NCBI GenBank assembly: GCA_021845665.1
Contig: JAJZVO010000050.1
Location: forward strand, 1-33,058
DNA from: Bacteroidota bacterium
GTDB taxonomy: Bacteria; Bacteroidota; Ignavibacteria; Kryptoniales; JAKASW01
Direction: 5' to 3'
DNA: 33,058 bases
Positions 14,258 through 22,759 of this stretch are shown piece by piece (within the stretch, counting starts at the first letter, position 1; each line of letters begins with the position of its first letter). The position numbers were made by a program, and so were the translations under genes. The notes under the pieces were generated by a model. It did no database searches. It saw only the letters and a list, made by a program, of their open reading frames with translations, and had not been told where the DNA came from.

Positions 14258-15344
14258 GGCTAATCGAACCGAGGCTCCTGAACAGGACCAAATACTCATT
14301 GAAAGTTATTGAATTCTGCCAGAGTCCCGCCAGCACCGCGACCCCTACGACGCCAAAATAGATCCCGAACAGGAGCAGTGCGTACTTATTTTGAGATAAC
14401 CCTTTCCTACCTGACCGGGCCGACATGTTCAGAGTGTTGTTCACGGGACACGCTTCGACGCATGAATAGCATGTGTTGCACTCCGCGGAGCTCACAGAGT
14501 CAAGCTTGTCTACGGGAAGTCCGGACGGGCACGCCTGTGAGCAGAGACCGCAATCGATGCATGACTCCTTCACCCTTCTTATTTTCAGCGGGCTGACGAG
14601 GCTCGCGATTCCGAGAAGAGCGCCGTAGGGGCAGGCATAACGGCACCAGAAATTCTTGTAGAACAAAGATAGTGCTATCAGAAGACCGATTATCACAAGC
14701 GAGAATGTCGAGATCTGAGCGAAGAACATATACATCTTGATATCCGCGGCCTTGTTGAAATCGGAATGAATGAAGGAGCCGAGCTCCTCGACCGAAAGGG
14801 CGGAGACTGAAACGAAAAAGAACGCGAGCAGGATATACTTGAGCGACCGCAGCGGGACATCGACCCATTTGGGGAAAGCGAAGTTTCTTCCGAAAAGCTT
14901 CGCGCCGAATTCATACAAGGACTCGGAGATCAATCCCACCGGGCAAATCCAGCTGCAGAAGCCCTTCTTCATGAGAACAGAAATCAAAATTGCCGCGACA
15001 AAGATGAAGAAACCGGCGGGATGAATATGGTTCACTATGCCCGTGAGAATGAAGTACCTCACGCTCATCAGCGCGCTGATAGGCAGGAAGCCTTCCACTC
15101 CGGGAGGCCGCGTTACGGTCGAAGGTCCTCCGTTCACGAGCGCGTTCATGAAGAGATAGAAATCCACTCCTATCCAGATCGTAATAAGGAGAAAAAAGAG
15201 CTGGACATAACCCCTGATGTCGGGTCCTCCTTTTCTCATAAAGCTCCTGTCGGTGATCTTCTTGATTTGCCTTCCATCCTTGAGCCTCACGGTTCTGACT
15301 GGAGGCACGGGAGTTTCGGATAATTTTGTCCTATATAAGCCCAT
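14247..15344 (-). CDS. NapH/CcoG-type 4Fe-4S membrane protein
   Basis: This is a 365-residue inner-membrane iron-sulfur protein. After a basic N-terminus come transmembrane segments (VQLFFLLITIWIGVDFYLF, AGFFIFVAAILISVLM), the CxxxCP motifs FCSWICPVG and CRYACPYG, two ferredoxin clusters CIDCGLCSQACP and CNTCYSCVEACP, and a final membrane span (LLLFGIYFGVVGVAVLAG). This layout matches polyferredoxins of the NapH/NosR-tail/YccM group that pass electrons across or along the membrane. The start chosen is the ATG at 15344, six bases beyond the Rrf2 stop; an upstream ATG at 15464 would lie inside that gene. The partner oxidoreductase is not in the window. Operon context suggests electron supply for detoxification. 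Confidence 0.85.
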   Translation of the reverse strand: MGLYRTKLSETPVPPVRTVRLKDGRQIKKITDRSFMRKGGPDIRGYVQLFFLLITIWIGVDFYLFMNALVNGGPSTVTRPPGVEGFLPISALMSVRYFILTGIVNHIHPAGFFIFVAAILISVLMKKGFCSWICPVGLISESLYEFGAKLFGRNFAFPKWVDVPLRSLKYILLAFFFVSVSALSVEELGSFIHSDFNKAADIKMYMFFAQISTFSLVIIGLLIALSLFYKNFWCRYACPYGALLGIASLVSPLKIRRVKESCIDCGLCSQACPSGLPVDKLDSVSSAECNTCYSCVEACPVNNTLNMSARSGRKGLSQNKYALLLFGIYFGVVGVAVLAGLWQNSITFNEYLVLFRSLGSISHAF

Positions 15345-15349
15345 AAAAG

Positions 15350-15799
15350 TTACGGAAGCCTCAATTTTGTCCGAAGCTGTTTGCTGCCGGTGATTTCCTT
15401 CGATATGTCGGCGATAGTCTTGTTGGCAAGCATCTGGTAGACGCGATCCCGCAGCGTTCCCCACTCAGAATGGACCGGGCATGGATTCTTGCTGGAACAT
15501 TCGGGAAAACCTAGGACGCAGGAAGTAAGAAAGTCGGTCCCGTCAATCGCGTCGACGACGTGAAAGAGCGCGATCTCATCCAGGGATTTCGCGAGCTTGA
15601 ATCCTCCGCGCGGTCCCTTCTGCGATTGAAGCACTTTGTGCTGGACAAGGAGCTGGAGCGTTTTACCGAGGAATGGCATCGGTATATCAAGTCGTTCACT
15701 CATCTCTATTATGTTCGTGAACTTGTTCTCCCCCTGCGCAGACATATAAAGGACCGCCTGGAGCGCGTATTCACATTGCCGGCTAAATATCAGAGACAT
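15350..15799 (-). CDS. Rrf2-family regulator with three cysteines (NsrR/IscR-like)
   Basis: This 149-residue winged-helix regulator opens IFSRQCEYALQAVLYMSAQ. The recognition helix region is PMPFLGKTLQLLVQHKVLQS and the wing is KGPRGGFKLAK. Cys94, Cys101 and Cys107 (CVLGFPECSSKNPC, spacing 6 and 5) match the iron-sulfur cluster ligands of NsrR and IscR proteins. Such regulators lose or alter the cluster on meeting nitric oxide or iron-sulfur stress and then release DNA. The downstream polyferredoxin, hemerythrin and YwiC-like genes favour NO or respiratory sensing over iron-sulfur biogenesis, because no isc or suf gene is nearby. A dyad over its own promoter points to autoregulation. Intact, normal length. 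Confidence 0.88.
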   Translation of the reverse strand: MSLIFSRQCEYALQAVLYMSAQGENKFTNIIEMSERLDIPMPFLGKTLQLLVQHKVLQSQKGPRGGFKLAKSLDEIALFHVVDAIDGTDFLTSCVLGFPECSSKNPCPVHSEWGTLRDRVYQMLANKTIADISKEITGSKQLRTKLRLP

Positions 15800-15806
15800 A
15801 TATCAG

Positions 15807-15849
15807 ACATTTCTATCTGAAATGTAGAGTTGATCGCAGGTAAAATCAA
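15807..15849 (-). promoter_or_regulatory. Rrf2 operon promoter with overlapping operator dyad
   Basis: Minus strand: TTGATT (15849-15844), 17 bp, TACATT (15826-15821). The -10 lies inside the inverted repeat ACATTT-7-AAATGT (15807-15825). A second dyad TCAGA...TCTGA (15803-15820) overlaps it. This is the expected layout for an autorepressor. A lone ATCAGACATT at 15995-16004, before the response regulator, resembles one half. Confidence 0.55.
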
Positions 15850-16045
15850 GTTGAAAAACAGCAGCACTCTTCGGCATCCGTCCCGGATTTTCACCAATTT
15901 GGTTAGCAGTGTTGAAGGAGCCGGTGGGCAGCGTAACAGATGACGACATCGATACAAAGATGTGGAGTTACCACCTGGTCCGAAGTGTAGTTCGATCAGA
16001 CATTAACATAAACAGCCGGTTTATCTTTGGAAGTGTGAGACAAAA

Positions 16046-16705
16046 GTGTTAAAGTTGGAAGATCAGGAAAATCAAGAAAAACGGGAAATGCTGGCGCACC
16101 AGACCTCACTGACGAAACCGTTAGCTGTTGGACAAGCAGCCGAAATTTGCCGCGTCACACCAAGGACCATAAACAACTGGATCAGAGCTGGCAAGCTCAA
16201 AGCATATACCACGCCGGGGGGGCATTTCAGAATTTGGCCGTCTGATCTCAGAAAATTTCTGAAAGCGCACAATATGGATATCAACTTCGAATTCCGGGGG
16301 GAACATCGAAAGAAGATACTGATTATCGACGATGATGAGAGTTATGCCGAAATGACTCGGGAGGTATTGCGCGAAAGAATCGACAACTGCGAAATTACGA
16401 TAAGCCATGACGGCTATGAGGCGCTGATACTTCTTGGCGAATTCAAACCGGACCTCGTGCTGCTGGATCTAATGATGCCGGGAATAGACGGATTCAAAGT
16501 GCTCGAACTCATCAGCAATCGGCAGGCGACTCACCAGATGAAGGTCCTCGTTCTGTCAGGCAACCTATCCGCCGCCGCTGTAGAACGGCTCAAACGATCA
16601 CGGGCAGATCATTGGCTGGCCAAGCCCGTGTCAGTCGCCGAACTTCTTCATTCGGTTCTGAACCTCCTGACGAGTGAAGGACTTGGCGGGAGAGGCCTTT
16701 CTTGA
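16046..16705 (+). CDS. MerR-type HTH fused to a response-regulator receiver
   Basis: This protein has 219 residues from a GTG, or 205 from an ATG at 16088; neither start has a strong ribosome site. Residues ~25-75 form an excisionase/MerR/BldC-like winged helix (LAVGQAAEICRVTPRTINNWIRAGKLKAYTTPGGHFRI). From ~88 a receiver domain follows: ILIIDDDES acidic pocket, phospho-acceptor Asp141 in LVLLDLMMPG, VLVLSG and the Lys of LAKPVS. DNA-binding at the N-terminus and receiver at the C-terminus is the reverse of OmpR- or NarL-type regulators. Its TGA overlaps the TTG start of the hybrid kinase, so the two are co-produced and probably partners. The target genes are not shown. Confidence 0.85.
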   Translation: MLKLEDQENQEKREMLAHQTSLTKPLAVGQAAEICRVTPRTINNWIRAGKLKAYTTPGGHFRIWPSDLRKFLKAHNMDINFEFRGEHRKKILIIDDDESYAEMTREVLRERIDNCEITISHDGYEALILLGEFKPDLVLLDLMMPGIDGFKVLELISNRQATHQMKVLVLSGNLSAAAVERLKRSRADHWLAKPVSVAELLHSVLNLLTSEGLGGRGLS

Positions 16706-19512
16706 GCCACTTGAGCTTCATCATCTCTGCCATCTTACTCTTCTCCCATCCCGCCCAACACATCATTCCATTAAGTGAAGCCGTTAGTATGGTACCGAGG
16801 GATTCGGTATCATCGAAGACGCGCACGACCGTTACCGTAACAGGAGTCGTCACCGTTCCTTCGACTAGAACCGACGGCACTTTGGTGTCGTTCATACAAA
16901 GTCACGATGCAGGAATTCAACTTTTCAAATACAATTACAGCGGCCCCACGCTCTTTATCGGGGACAGCGTGCTCGCAACCGGGAAGCTCGGCATTTATTA
17001 CGGTCAGGAAGAAATCGACTCACCGCAGATAGACATAATAAAGCGAGGCATCAAAGTGACGCCGATCGAAGCTTCCGTGGAGCAAATCAGCAACGGCACG
17101 TACCATGGAATGCGTGTCACGTGTAATGGTACCATCGTCTCCATGAAATACCACCCCAACGGGCTGTCGATCCACTTCGTCGGCCGGACGAGGGACACCA
17201 CGACTGCCTATCTGGATTTCAGGATGGACCCGCAAACTGATGTCACCCAGTTCCATGATGGAGATAAGGTATTATTAACAGGAATCTCGACGAGGTTTTC
17301 TTACGATAAACCGTTCACAGACCGTAACGACCTTCTCCTGAGGTCATCGTTCGACATTCACGTTCTGCCGGAGAGCTTCTTCGATCGGTATTCCGGACAA
17401 ATAGACTTCTTTCTCGTAATAGCAACACTGATCGTTGTCACACTGGGAGGCTTCACGGTGCTGCTTCGACTCAAGGTAAAACAGAAGACAAGACAGCTCG
17501 AAGGGCAGACCACGATACTCAAACTTTTTTCCGACAGCGTGGCCGAATTGACTGGGGTTCTCAACCGCGACGATATCCTGACATTGGCGCTCAAGAGAGC
17601 ACATTCGCTGGTCGGGACGCGATCGGTAGTATTCGCCCAAAACGTTGACCCGGATAAAGGTGCGCGTCTCACCGTGTTCGTGATGAAAGACGATAACCCG
17701 GTGACCGAGACGAAACTTCTCGGGACTAGCGACATTTCCAAGCTTATAGGCGACATCCCTGATGCTGGAGCACGCTGGAACACGACGATCGATAAGCTGT
17801 TTCCGATTGCGGAGGCGAATAAAGGCGAATCGTTCAAGGAGTTCCTGAATAGTCATTTAGCGGAAAGATGGCTGAGCGTTGCGGCTCCGGGAAAAGACTT
17901 GCTCGTGATCTTCGATCACCCCGCTCCCATCTCGAACAGCATTCCACGCGAAATCATAATGTCGTACGTTATCCACGTTTATTCCGCGTATCGGGCAGCC
18001 GAACTCTTCGATCTGGCGAAGGAACAGGGCTCGGCGCTCGAGAGACTTTACAACAACTCGGTTTTCGGGCTGATGACGATTTCCGCAGAGGGAAGAATAC
18101 GGACAGCCAACAGGATCGCCATGCTAATGTTCGAGGACGATGCAATGGCAGGCAAGAAAGTCACAGACTACCTGACTGCCGAAGGTGCCGACCGCTTTGA
18201 CGATCTGCTGTCAGGCGTCGCTTCCGCGTCAGAGGAGAAGTTCGTCAGGTTCGCGGCAGAAGCGAAGAAAGGCCGCGGGACAAGAGACGTGGAATTCGCC
18301 CTCCAGTTCGATCCCTCATTGCGGATTTTTTATGCCACCGTCCAGGATACGAGCGATAGACACTACTACGAGGACTTTGCGGCTAAAGAGAACAAGATTG
18401 AGACTCTCGAGAAGCTGGCGTCCTCCCTTACTCACGATCTGAACAACATAATCGGCAGCATAACCGGGTACGCTTCACTTCTCAAGAGGAAACTCCCTGT
18501 CGAGTCAAAAGAGTACCACTATGCCGACATCATAGAGAACTCTTCTCGCAAAACCACGGAGCTCGTGAGAGAAGTCCTGGGATTCGCCCAGGTGGACGCG
18601 AAAAGCCTGGAAGTCGTAGACCTCAATCAGTTTACAGGAGAGGTTAGCGCCGATTTCAAGAAAACCCGCAGCGACAAATATTCCATTCTTACGATCCCTT
18701 TCAATAGACCGGTCTACTCGCGGGTAGCCACCTCTCAGATACGACAGGTGATCTTGTCTGTCCTCGCCAATGCGGCGGAGTCAATGGAAGGCGGTGGATC
18801 CATAGTTTGTTCGATAGGCATCGGAGATGTACCGGGATCTGCCCCTTCATACGTAAAGAGAGGGCCGCACTGCTATATAGAAATTGAAGACCACGGTCTC
18901 GGCATGGACGACGCGATCAGGCGCAGGATTTTCGAGCCGTTCTTCACGACAAAGAAAGTGAAGAAATATACCGGGCTGAGCCTAAGCATGGCTTATAACA
19001 TAGTGAAGCACCATAACGGATTCATCAGTGTGGATTCGAAATCCGGAACCGGTACGAAGGTGAGGATATTCCTTCCCTGCTATTCCGAGCAAGTAAAGGT
19101 CACAGAGAAGAGGCGGGAAGCGGAGTTCTCCTACGGAGAAGGGACAAAGATACTGGTCGTCGATGATGAAGATGGTGTTCGCCAGCTTGCCTCTGATATT
19201 CTCCTGGAACACGGCTACAGTGTCGTGACCGCCAACGACGGTACGCAAGCCCTTGAACGCTTGAAATCGAACCCCGACATCAGACTCGTGATATTGGATA
19301 TGGTCATGCCCGGGATGGGCGGGAAGGATACCTGCATCGAAATCAAGCGAACGCCGAACCCGCCGAAAGTGCTCATATGCACGGGGTACAGCGAACTTGC
19401 CGACCTCGAGAGCATACTCGGGAAACACGCCGACGGGCTTCTACAAAAGCCTTATAACACGAACGACATGGCGAGCGCCGTCGAGAATCTTCTAAGTTAC
19501 ACCTCCCAGTAG
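16702..19512 (+). CDS. Hybrid histidine kinase with predicted OB-fold extracytoplasmic sensor
   Basis: 936 residues from a TTG overlapping the upstream stop (TTGA). Order: signal/anchor segment (1-20); extracytoplasmic region 40-225 with two OB-fold-like units (TVTGVVTV...GIQLF...GDSVLATGKLGIYYGQEEI, then MRVTCNGTIVSM...GDKVLLTGIS); transmembrane span ~234-256; GAF-like domain ~280-430; PAS ~447-560; HisKA with His578 in LTHDLNNIIG; HATPase with LANAAES (N box, from ~685), DHGLGM and EPFFTTK; C-terminal receiver 815-930 with Asp866 in VILDMVMPG. It should sense an extracytoplasmic signal and pass phosphate to its own receiver and to the HTH-receiver partner. GLSLSMAYNIVKHH replaces the more usual GLGLS loop. 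The ligand is unknown. Confidence 0.88.
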   Translation: MSHLSFIISAILLFSHPAQHIIPLSEAVSMVPRDSVSSKTRTTVTVTGVVTVPSTRTDGTLVSFIQSHDAGIQLFKYNYSGPTLFIGDSVLATGKLGIYYGQEEIDSPQIDIIKRGIKVTPIEASVEQISNGTYHGMRVTCNGTIVSMKYHPNGLSIHFVGRTRDTTTAYLDFRMDPQTDVTQFHDGDKVLLTGISTRFSYDKPFTDRNDLLLRSSFDIHVLPESFFDRYSGQIDFFLVIATLIVVTLGGFTVLLRLKVKQKTRQLEGQTTILKLFSDSVAELTGVLNRDDILTLALKRAHSLVGTRSVVFAQNVDPDKGARLTVFVMKDDNPVTETKLLGTSDISKLIGDIPDAGARWNTTIDKLFPIAEANKGESFKEFLNSHLAERWLSVAAPGKDLLVIFDHPAPISNSIPREIIMSYVIHVYSAYRAAELFDLAKEQGSALERLYNNSVFGLMTISAEGRIRTANRIAMLMFEDDAMAGKKVTDYLTAEGADRFDDLLSGVASASEEKFVRFAAEAKKGRGTRDVEFALQFDPSLRIFYATVQDTSDRHYYEDFAAKENKIETLEKLASSLTHDLNNIIGSITGYASLLKRKLPVESKEYHYADIIENSSRKTTELVREVLGFAQVDAKSLEVVDLNQFTGEVSADFKKTRSDKYSILTIPFNRPVYSRVATSQIRQVILSVLANAAESMEGGGSIVCSIGIGDVPGSAPSYVKRGPHCYIEIEDHGLGMDDAIRRRIFEPFFTTKKVKKYTGLSLSMAYNIVKHHNGFISVDSKSGTGTKVRIFLPCYSEQVKVTEKRREAEFSYGEGTKILVVDDEDGVRQLASDILLEHGYSVVTANDGTQALERLKSNPDIRLVILDMVMPGMGGKDTCIEIKRTPNPPKVLICTGYSELADLESILGKHADGLLQKPYNTNDMASAVENLLSYTSQ

Positions 19513-19692
19513 TATTTGCGCCCGTGCGGCACGCGCAGGACCTGGCGATGTGCGATTTTGAACGTCCCCAACTTGTCAGTTCCACCATTCGACACGCAAG
19601 GTCCCGCTCCTGAAGCGATTTCTGAGGGACGCTTGAAAGCCTTCCTCAAAACCGTCGCAAAACACCAAACAAAGTTTTTGTTGAAGTCAATT

Positions 19693-19736
19693 CTCAAGCT
19701 AAATTCCTTGACTTTCCTCAGGCTTGAGGATAATTT
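19693..19736 (+). promoter_or_regulatory. nrdJ promoter with nested inverted repeats
   Basis: TTGACT (19708-19713), 17 bp, TAATTT (19731-19736) is a good sigma70-like promoter. CTCAAGC (19693-19699) and GCTTGAG (19722-19728) flank the -35, and CCTCA-4-TGAGG (19716-19729) lies in the spacer, suggesting a repressor site. No NrdR box or cobalamin riboswitch was recognised. The other parts of the 19513-19898 gap hold nothing supportable. Confidence 0.5.
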
Positions 19737-19898
19737 GCAAACCGACTCTCCACCGGATGGAGGCGGAGGATTGGTCGTAGAGCTCAATCGAATCATATCT
19801 GGCAAATGTACCGTTTTAGGATCTGCATTTCGAGTTTAAGTCCTCTTACCGAATGCACCGAAATGGCGAATTCTTCAAGATAAAAGGGAGGAGTGTCA

Positions 19899-22628
19899 AT
19901 GGGATACACTGATGCTTTCGTTTCAGAGGACACTAAGGCACAATCTAAGTGGGGCGGCCTTACAGTGCGGCGTCTGTATACGAAAAAAGGAGTACATCCC
20001 TTCGACGAGATCAACTGGGAAAAAAGAACAGCGTTGATCTCGAGTGAAAAAGGGGAAGTAATATTTCAGCAGGATAACGTGGAAGTTCCGGATTTCTGGA
20101 GCATGACCGCCACGAACGTAGTGGTGTCCAAATATTTCCACGGACAGCTCGGTACGCCTGACCGAGAGAACAGCGTGAAACAGCTTGTAGACCGTGTAGC
20201 CCGCACCTTCACAAAATGGGGAATTCGCGGTGGATACTTCGCTTCGAGTGAAGACGCCTCCGCCTTCTATGATGAGCTGACATTCCTGCTGGCCAACCAG
20301 TACGTCGCTTTCAACAGCCCCGTTTGGTTCAATGTCGGTATAGAAGAGAGGCCCCAGTGCTCGGCTTGCTTCATTAATTCGGTCAAAGACACGATGGAGT
20401 CGATACTCGATCTTGCAAAGACCGAAGGGATGCTGTTCAAGTGGGGAAGCGGTACCGGAACGAATTTCTCGAGCCTCCGCTCTTCGAAGGAAAAACTCTC
20501 GGGCGGCGGCACGGCCTCCGGTCCCGTGTCTTTCCTTCGAGGTTTCGATTCTTTCGCCGGCGTGATCAAATCGGGCGGCAAGACACGCCGCGCCGCAAAG
20601 ATGGTGATACTCAACGCCGATCACCCCGACATCCTCGAGTTCATCAAGAGCAAGTCCGACGAAGAGAAAAAAGCGTGGGCGTTGATCGAGGCAGGCTACG
20701 ACCCGGGCTTCAACGTGCAGGGCGGTGCTTACGACTCTGTGCAGTTTCAGAATGCCAACCACAGCGTTCGAGCTACCGACGATTTCATGCGGGCGGTACT
20801 CGAAGACAAAGAGTGGAACACGAAAAACGTCCGCGACGGCAAACCGGCAGGGACATACCGCGCGCGCGAACTGATGCGCGAGTTATCCGATGCCGCGTGG
20901 ATCAGCGGCGATCCGGGAATGCAGTTCCACACCACCGTGAACAGCTGGCACACCTGCCCCAACACCGCACCCATCAACGCTTCCAATCCATGCAGCGAGT
21001 ACATGTTCCTTGACGACAGTGCCTGTAACCTCGCTTCGCTCAATCTGATGAAGTACAGGAAGGAAGACGGCGCGTTCGACGTCGAGTCGTTCCGGCATTC
21101 AGTTGAACTCACAATCACTGCCCAGGAAATAATCGTCGGCAACGCAAGCTATCCTACCAAGGCCATCGAAAAGAACAGTCACGCATTCCGGCCGCTCGGA
21201 ATCGGTTACGCCAATCTCGGTGCGCTTCTGATGTCGCTCGGACTTCCATACGACAGCGACGGCGGCAGAGGATATGCCGGCGCGATTACGGCGCTCATGA
21301 CGGGCGAAGGTTACAGACAAAGCGCCCTCATCGCTAAGACTATGGGCACCTTTGATGGATACGAAGTGAACCGGGAGCCGATGCTCGGCGTGATAAGAAA
21401 ACACAGAGCTCATGTCGATAAGATCAAAGCGAGCGCAATACCGGAGTATCTCCTGGAATCCGCAAAGACCGTCTGGGACGATGCCCTTACGATAGGAAAG
21501 GAATACGGCTATCGCAATTCACAGATTTCCGTGCTGGCACCGACGGGGACGATCGGATTCATGATGGATTGCGACACAACCGGCGTCGAGCCCGATATAG
21601 CTCTCGTCAAGTACAAGAAACTTGTCGGCGGCGGCTACATGAAAATCGTGAACAACACCGTTCCTCTTGCCTTGAAGACCCTGGGATATTCCGACGGACA
21701 GATCGACGAGAACGTTAAGTATATCGACCAAAATGGCACAATCGAAGGCGCTCCACATCTGAAAGAAAAACACCTTCCGGTCTTCGACTGCGCGTTCAAG
21801 GCAGTCAACGGAGACCGCTCTATTCATTACATGGGTCACATCAAGATGATGTCGGCGGTGCAACCGTTCCTTTCGGGCGCGATATCCAAAACTGTCAACC
21901 TTCCGACCGAGGCCACGGTGGAGGACATCGAGCAGGCTTACGTCGAAGCATGGAAGCTTGGCCTCAAGGCGATCGCAGTATATCGCGACGGCTCCAAGAG
22001 GACACAGCCCCTCAACACCAAGAAGGAAGACGGTTCTAAAGAGGAAAAGGCGGTCTCGGCGACGCGCGTGAGCAGAAGAAGGCTCCCCGACGAAAGAAAT
22101 GCCGTGACTCACAAGTTCAGCATCAGCGGTCACGAAGGCTACATAACTGTAGGCCTTTACGAGGACGGTACACCCGGCGAGATATTCATAACGATGTCCA
22201 AGGAAGGATCGACGATAAGTGGTCTTATGGACGGGTTCGCGACCGGAATCTCACTAGCCCTCCAGTATGGAGTGCCCCTGAAGGTGCTGGTCGACAAATT
22301 CAGCCATATGCGTTTCGAGCCGTCCGGCTTCACGAACAGCAAGGAAGTCCCCATCGCCAAGTCGGTACTCGATTACATCTTCAGATGGATGGGATTGAAA
22401 TTCCTTCCGCGTGAAGAACAGCCGGCATCGGTGGTGGTCGACTCGATAGCGGCGGAACCCAAGTCGGAGCAAAAGAGCGAGTTCAGCATTACGCTCGAAC
22501 AGACCGAGAAGAAGGTCTTCCAGGAACAAGCCGATGCGCCTCCCTGTCATGAATGCGGATCGATCATGATAAGAAGCGGCTCATGCTACAAGTGCCTGAA
22601 CTGCGGTTCGACGAGCGGCTGCTCCTGA
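19899..22628 (+). CDS. nrdJ: Adenosylcobalamin-dependent (class II) ribonucleotide reductase
   Basis: This 909-residue enzyme reduces ribonucleotides to deoxyribonucleotides with an adenosylcobalamin-generated thiyl radical, independent of oxygen. Signatures: FNSPVWFNVG (138-147), CSACFIN with Cys154/157, LFKWGSGTGTNFSSLR, NPCSEYMFLDDSACNLASLNL (363-383) with the NxCxE radical core at 363-367, APTGTIGFMMD, an SRRRLPDERNAVTHKF linker leading to a TSCPD-type domain, and a C-terminal zinc-ribbon/thiol tail CHECG...CYKCLNCGS..GC. Length and order match vitamin-B12-dependent NrdJ proteins. GGGAGGAG precedes the ATG at 19899, which is preferred over a GTG two codons earlier that lies inside that ribosome site. 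Monocistronic, with its own promoter and terminator. Confidence 0.96.
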   Translation: MGYTDAFVSEDTKAQSKWGGLTVRRLYTKKGVHPFDEINWEKRTALISSEKGEVIFQQDNVEVPDFWSMTATNVVVSKYFHGQLGTPDRENSVKQLVDRVARTFTKWGIRGGYFASSEDASAFYDELTFLLANQYVAFNSPVWFNVGIEERPQCSACFINSVKDTMESILDLAKTEGMLFKWGSGTGTNFSSLRSSKEKLSGGGTASGPVSFLRGFDSFAGVIKSGGKTRRAAKMVILNADHPDILEFIKSKSDEEKKAWALIEAGYDPGFNVQGGAYDSVQFQNANHSVRATDDFMRAVLEDKEWNTKNVRDGKPAGTYRARELMRELSDAAWISGDPGMQFHTTVNSWHTCPNTAPINASNPCSEYMFLDDSACNLASLNLMKYRKEDGAFDVESFRHSVELTITAQEIIVGNASYPTKAIEKNSHAFRPLGIGYANLGALLMSLGLPYDSDGGRGYAGAITALMTGEGYRQSALIAKTMGTFDGYEVNREPMLGVIRKHRAHVDKIKASAIPEYLLESAKTVWDDALTIGKEYGYRNSQISVLAPTGTIGFMMDCDTTGVEPDIALVKYKKLVGGGYMKIVNNTVPLALKTLGYSDGQIDENVKYIDQNGTIEGAPHLKEKHLPVFDCAFKAVNGDRSIHYMGHIKMMSAVQPFLSGAISKTVNLPTEATVEDIEQAYVEAWKLGLKAIAVYRDGSKRTQPLNTKKEDGSKEEKAVSATRVSRRRLPDERNAVTHKFSISGHEGYITVGLYEDGTPGEIFITMSKEGSTISGLMDGFATGISLALQYGVPLKVLVDKFSHMRFEPSGFTNSKEVPIAKSVLDYIFRWMGLKFLPREEQPASVVVDSIAAEPKSEQKSEFSITLEQTEKKVFQEQADAPPCHECGSIMIRSGSCYKCLNCGSTSGCS

Positions 22629-22648
22629 TCCACAGCCGGTTTCAATTC

Positions 22649-22684
22649 AAAGCCGTTCCGATCGCTTCAGGACGGCTTTTTTTA
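22649..22684 (+). terminator. nrdJ rho-independent terminator
   Basis: AAAGCCGTTCC-8-GGACGGCTTT (stem with one mismatch) runs into a seven-base T tract, 20 bp after the nrdJ stop. Confidence 0.85.
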
Positions 22685-22759
22685 TTCCCCCGCCGTTCAT
22701 ATCATTGAAATTGAAAATAAAACTCTCGACGAAATCAGAAACCAACGGATGCAAACGAA

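Noticed and set aside
19516-19839. Small frame between the hybrid kinase and nrdJ
   Set aside because: It crosses the nrdJ promoter, lacks a ribosome site and shows no motif.
19513-19898. Cobalamin riboswitch before the B12-dependent reductase
   Set aside because: No B12-box-like conserved core was found; the leader after the predicted start is short and lacks the needed structure.
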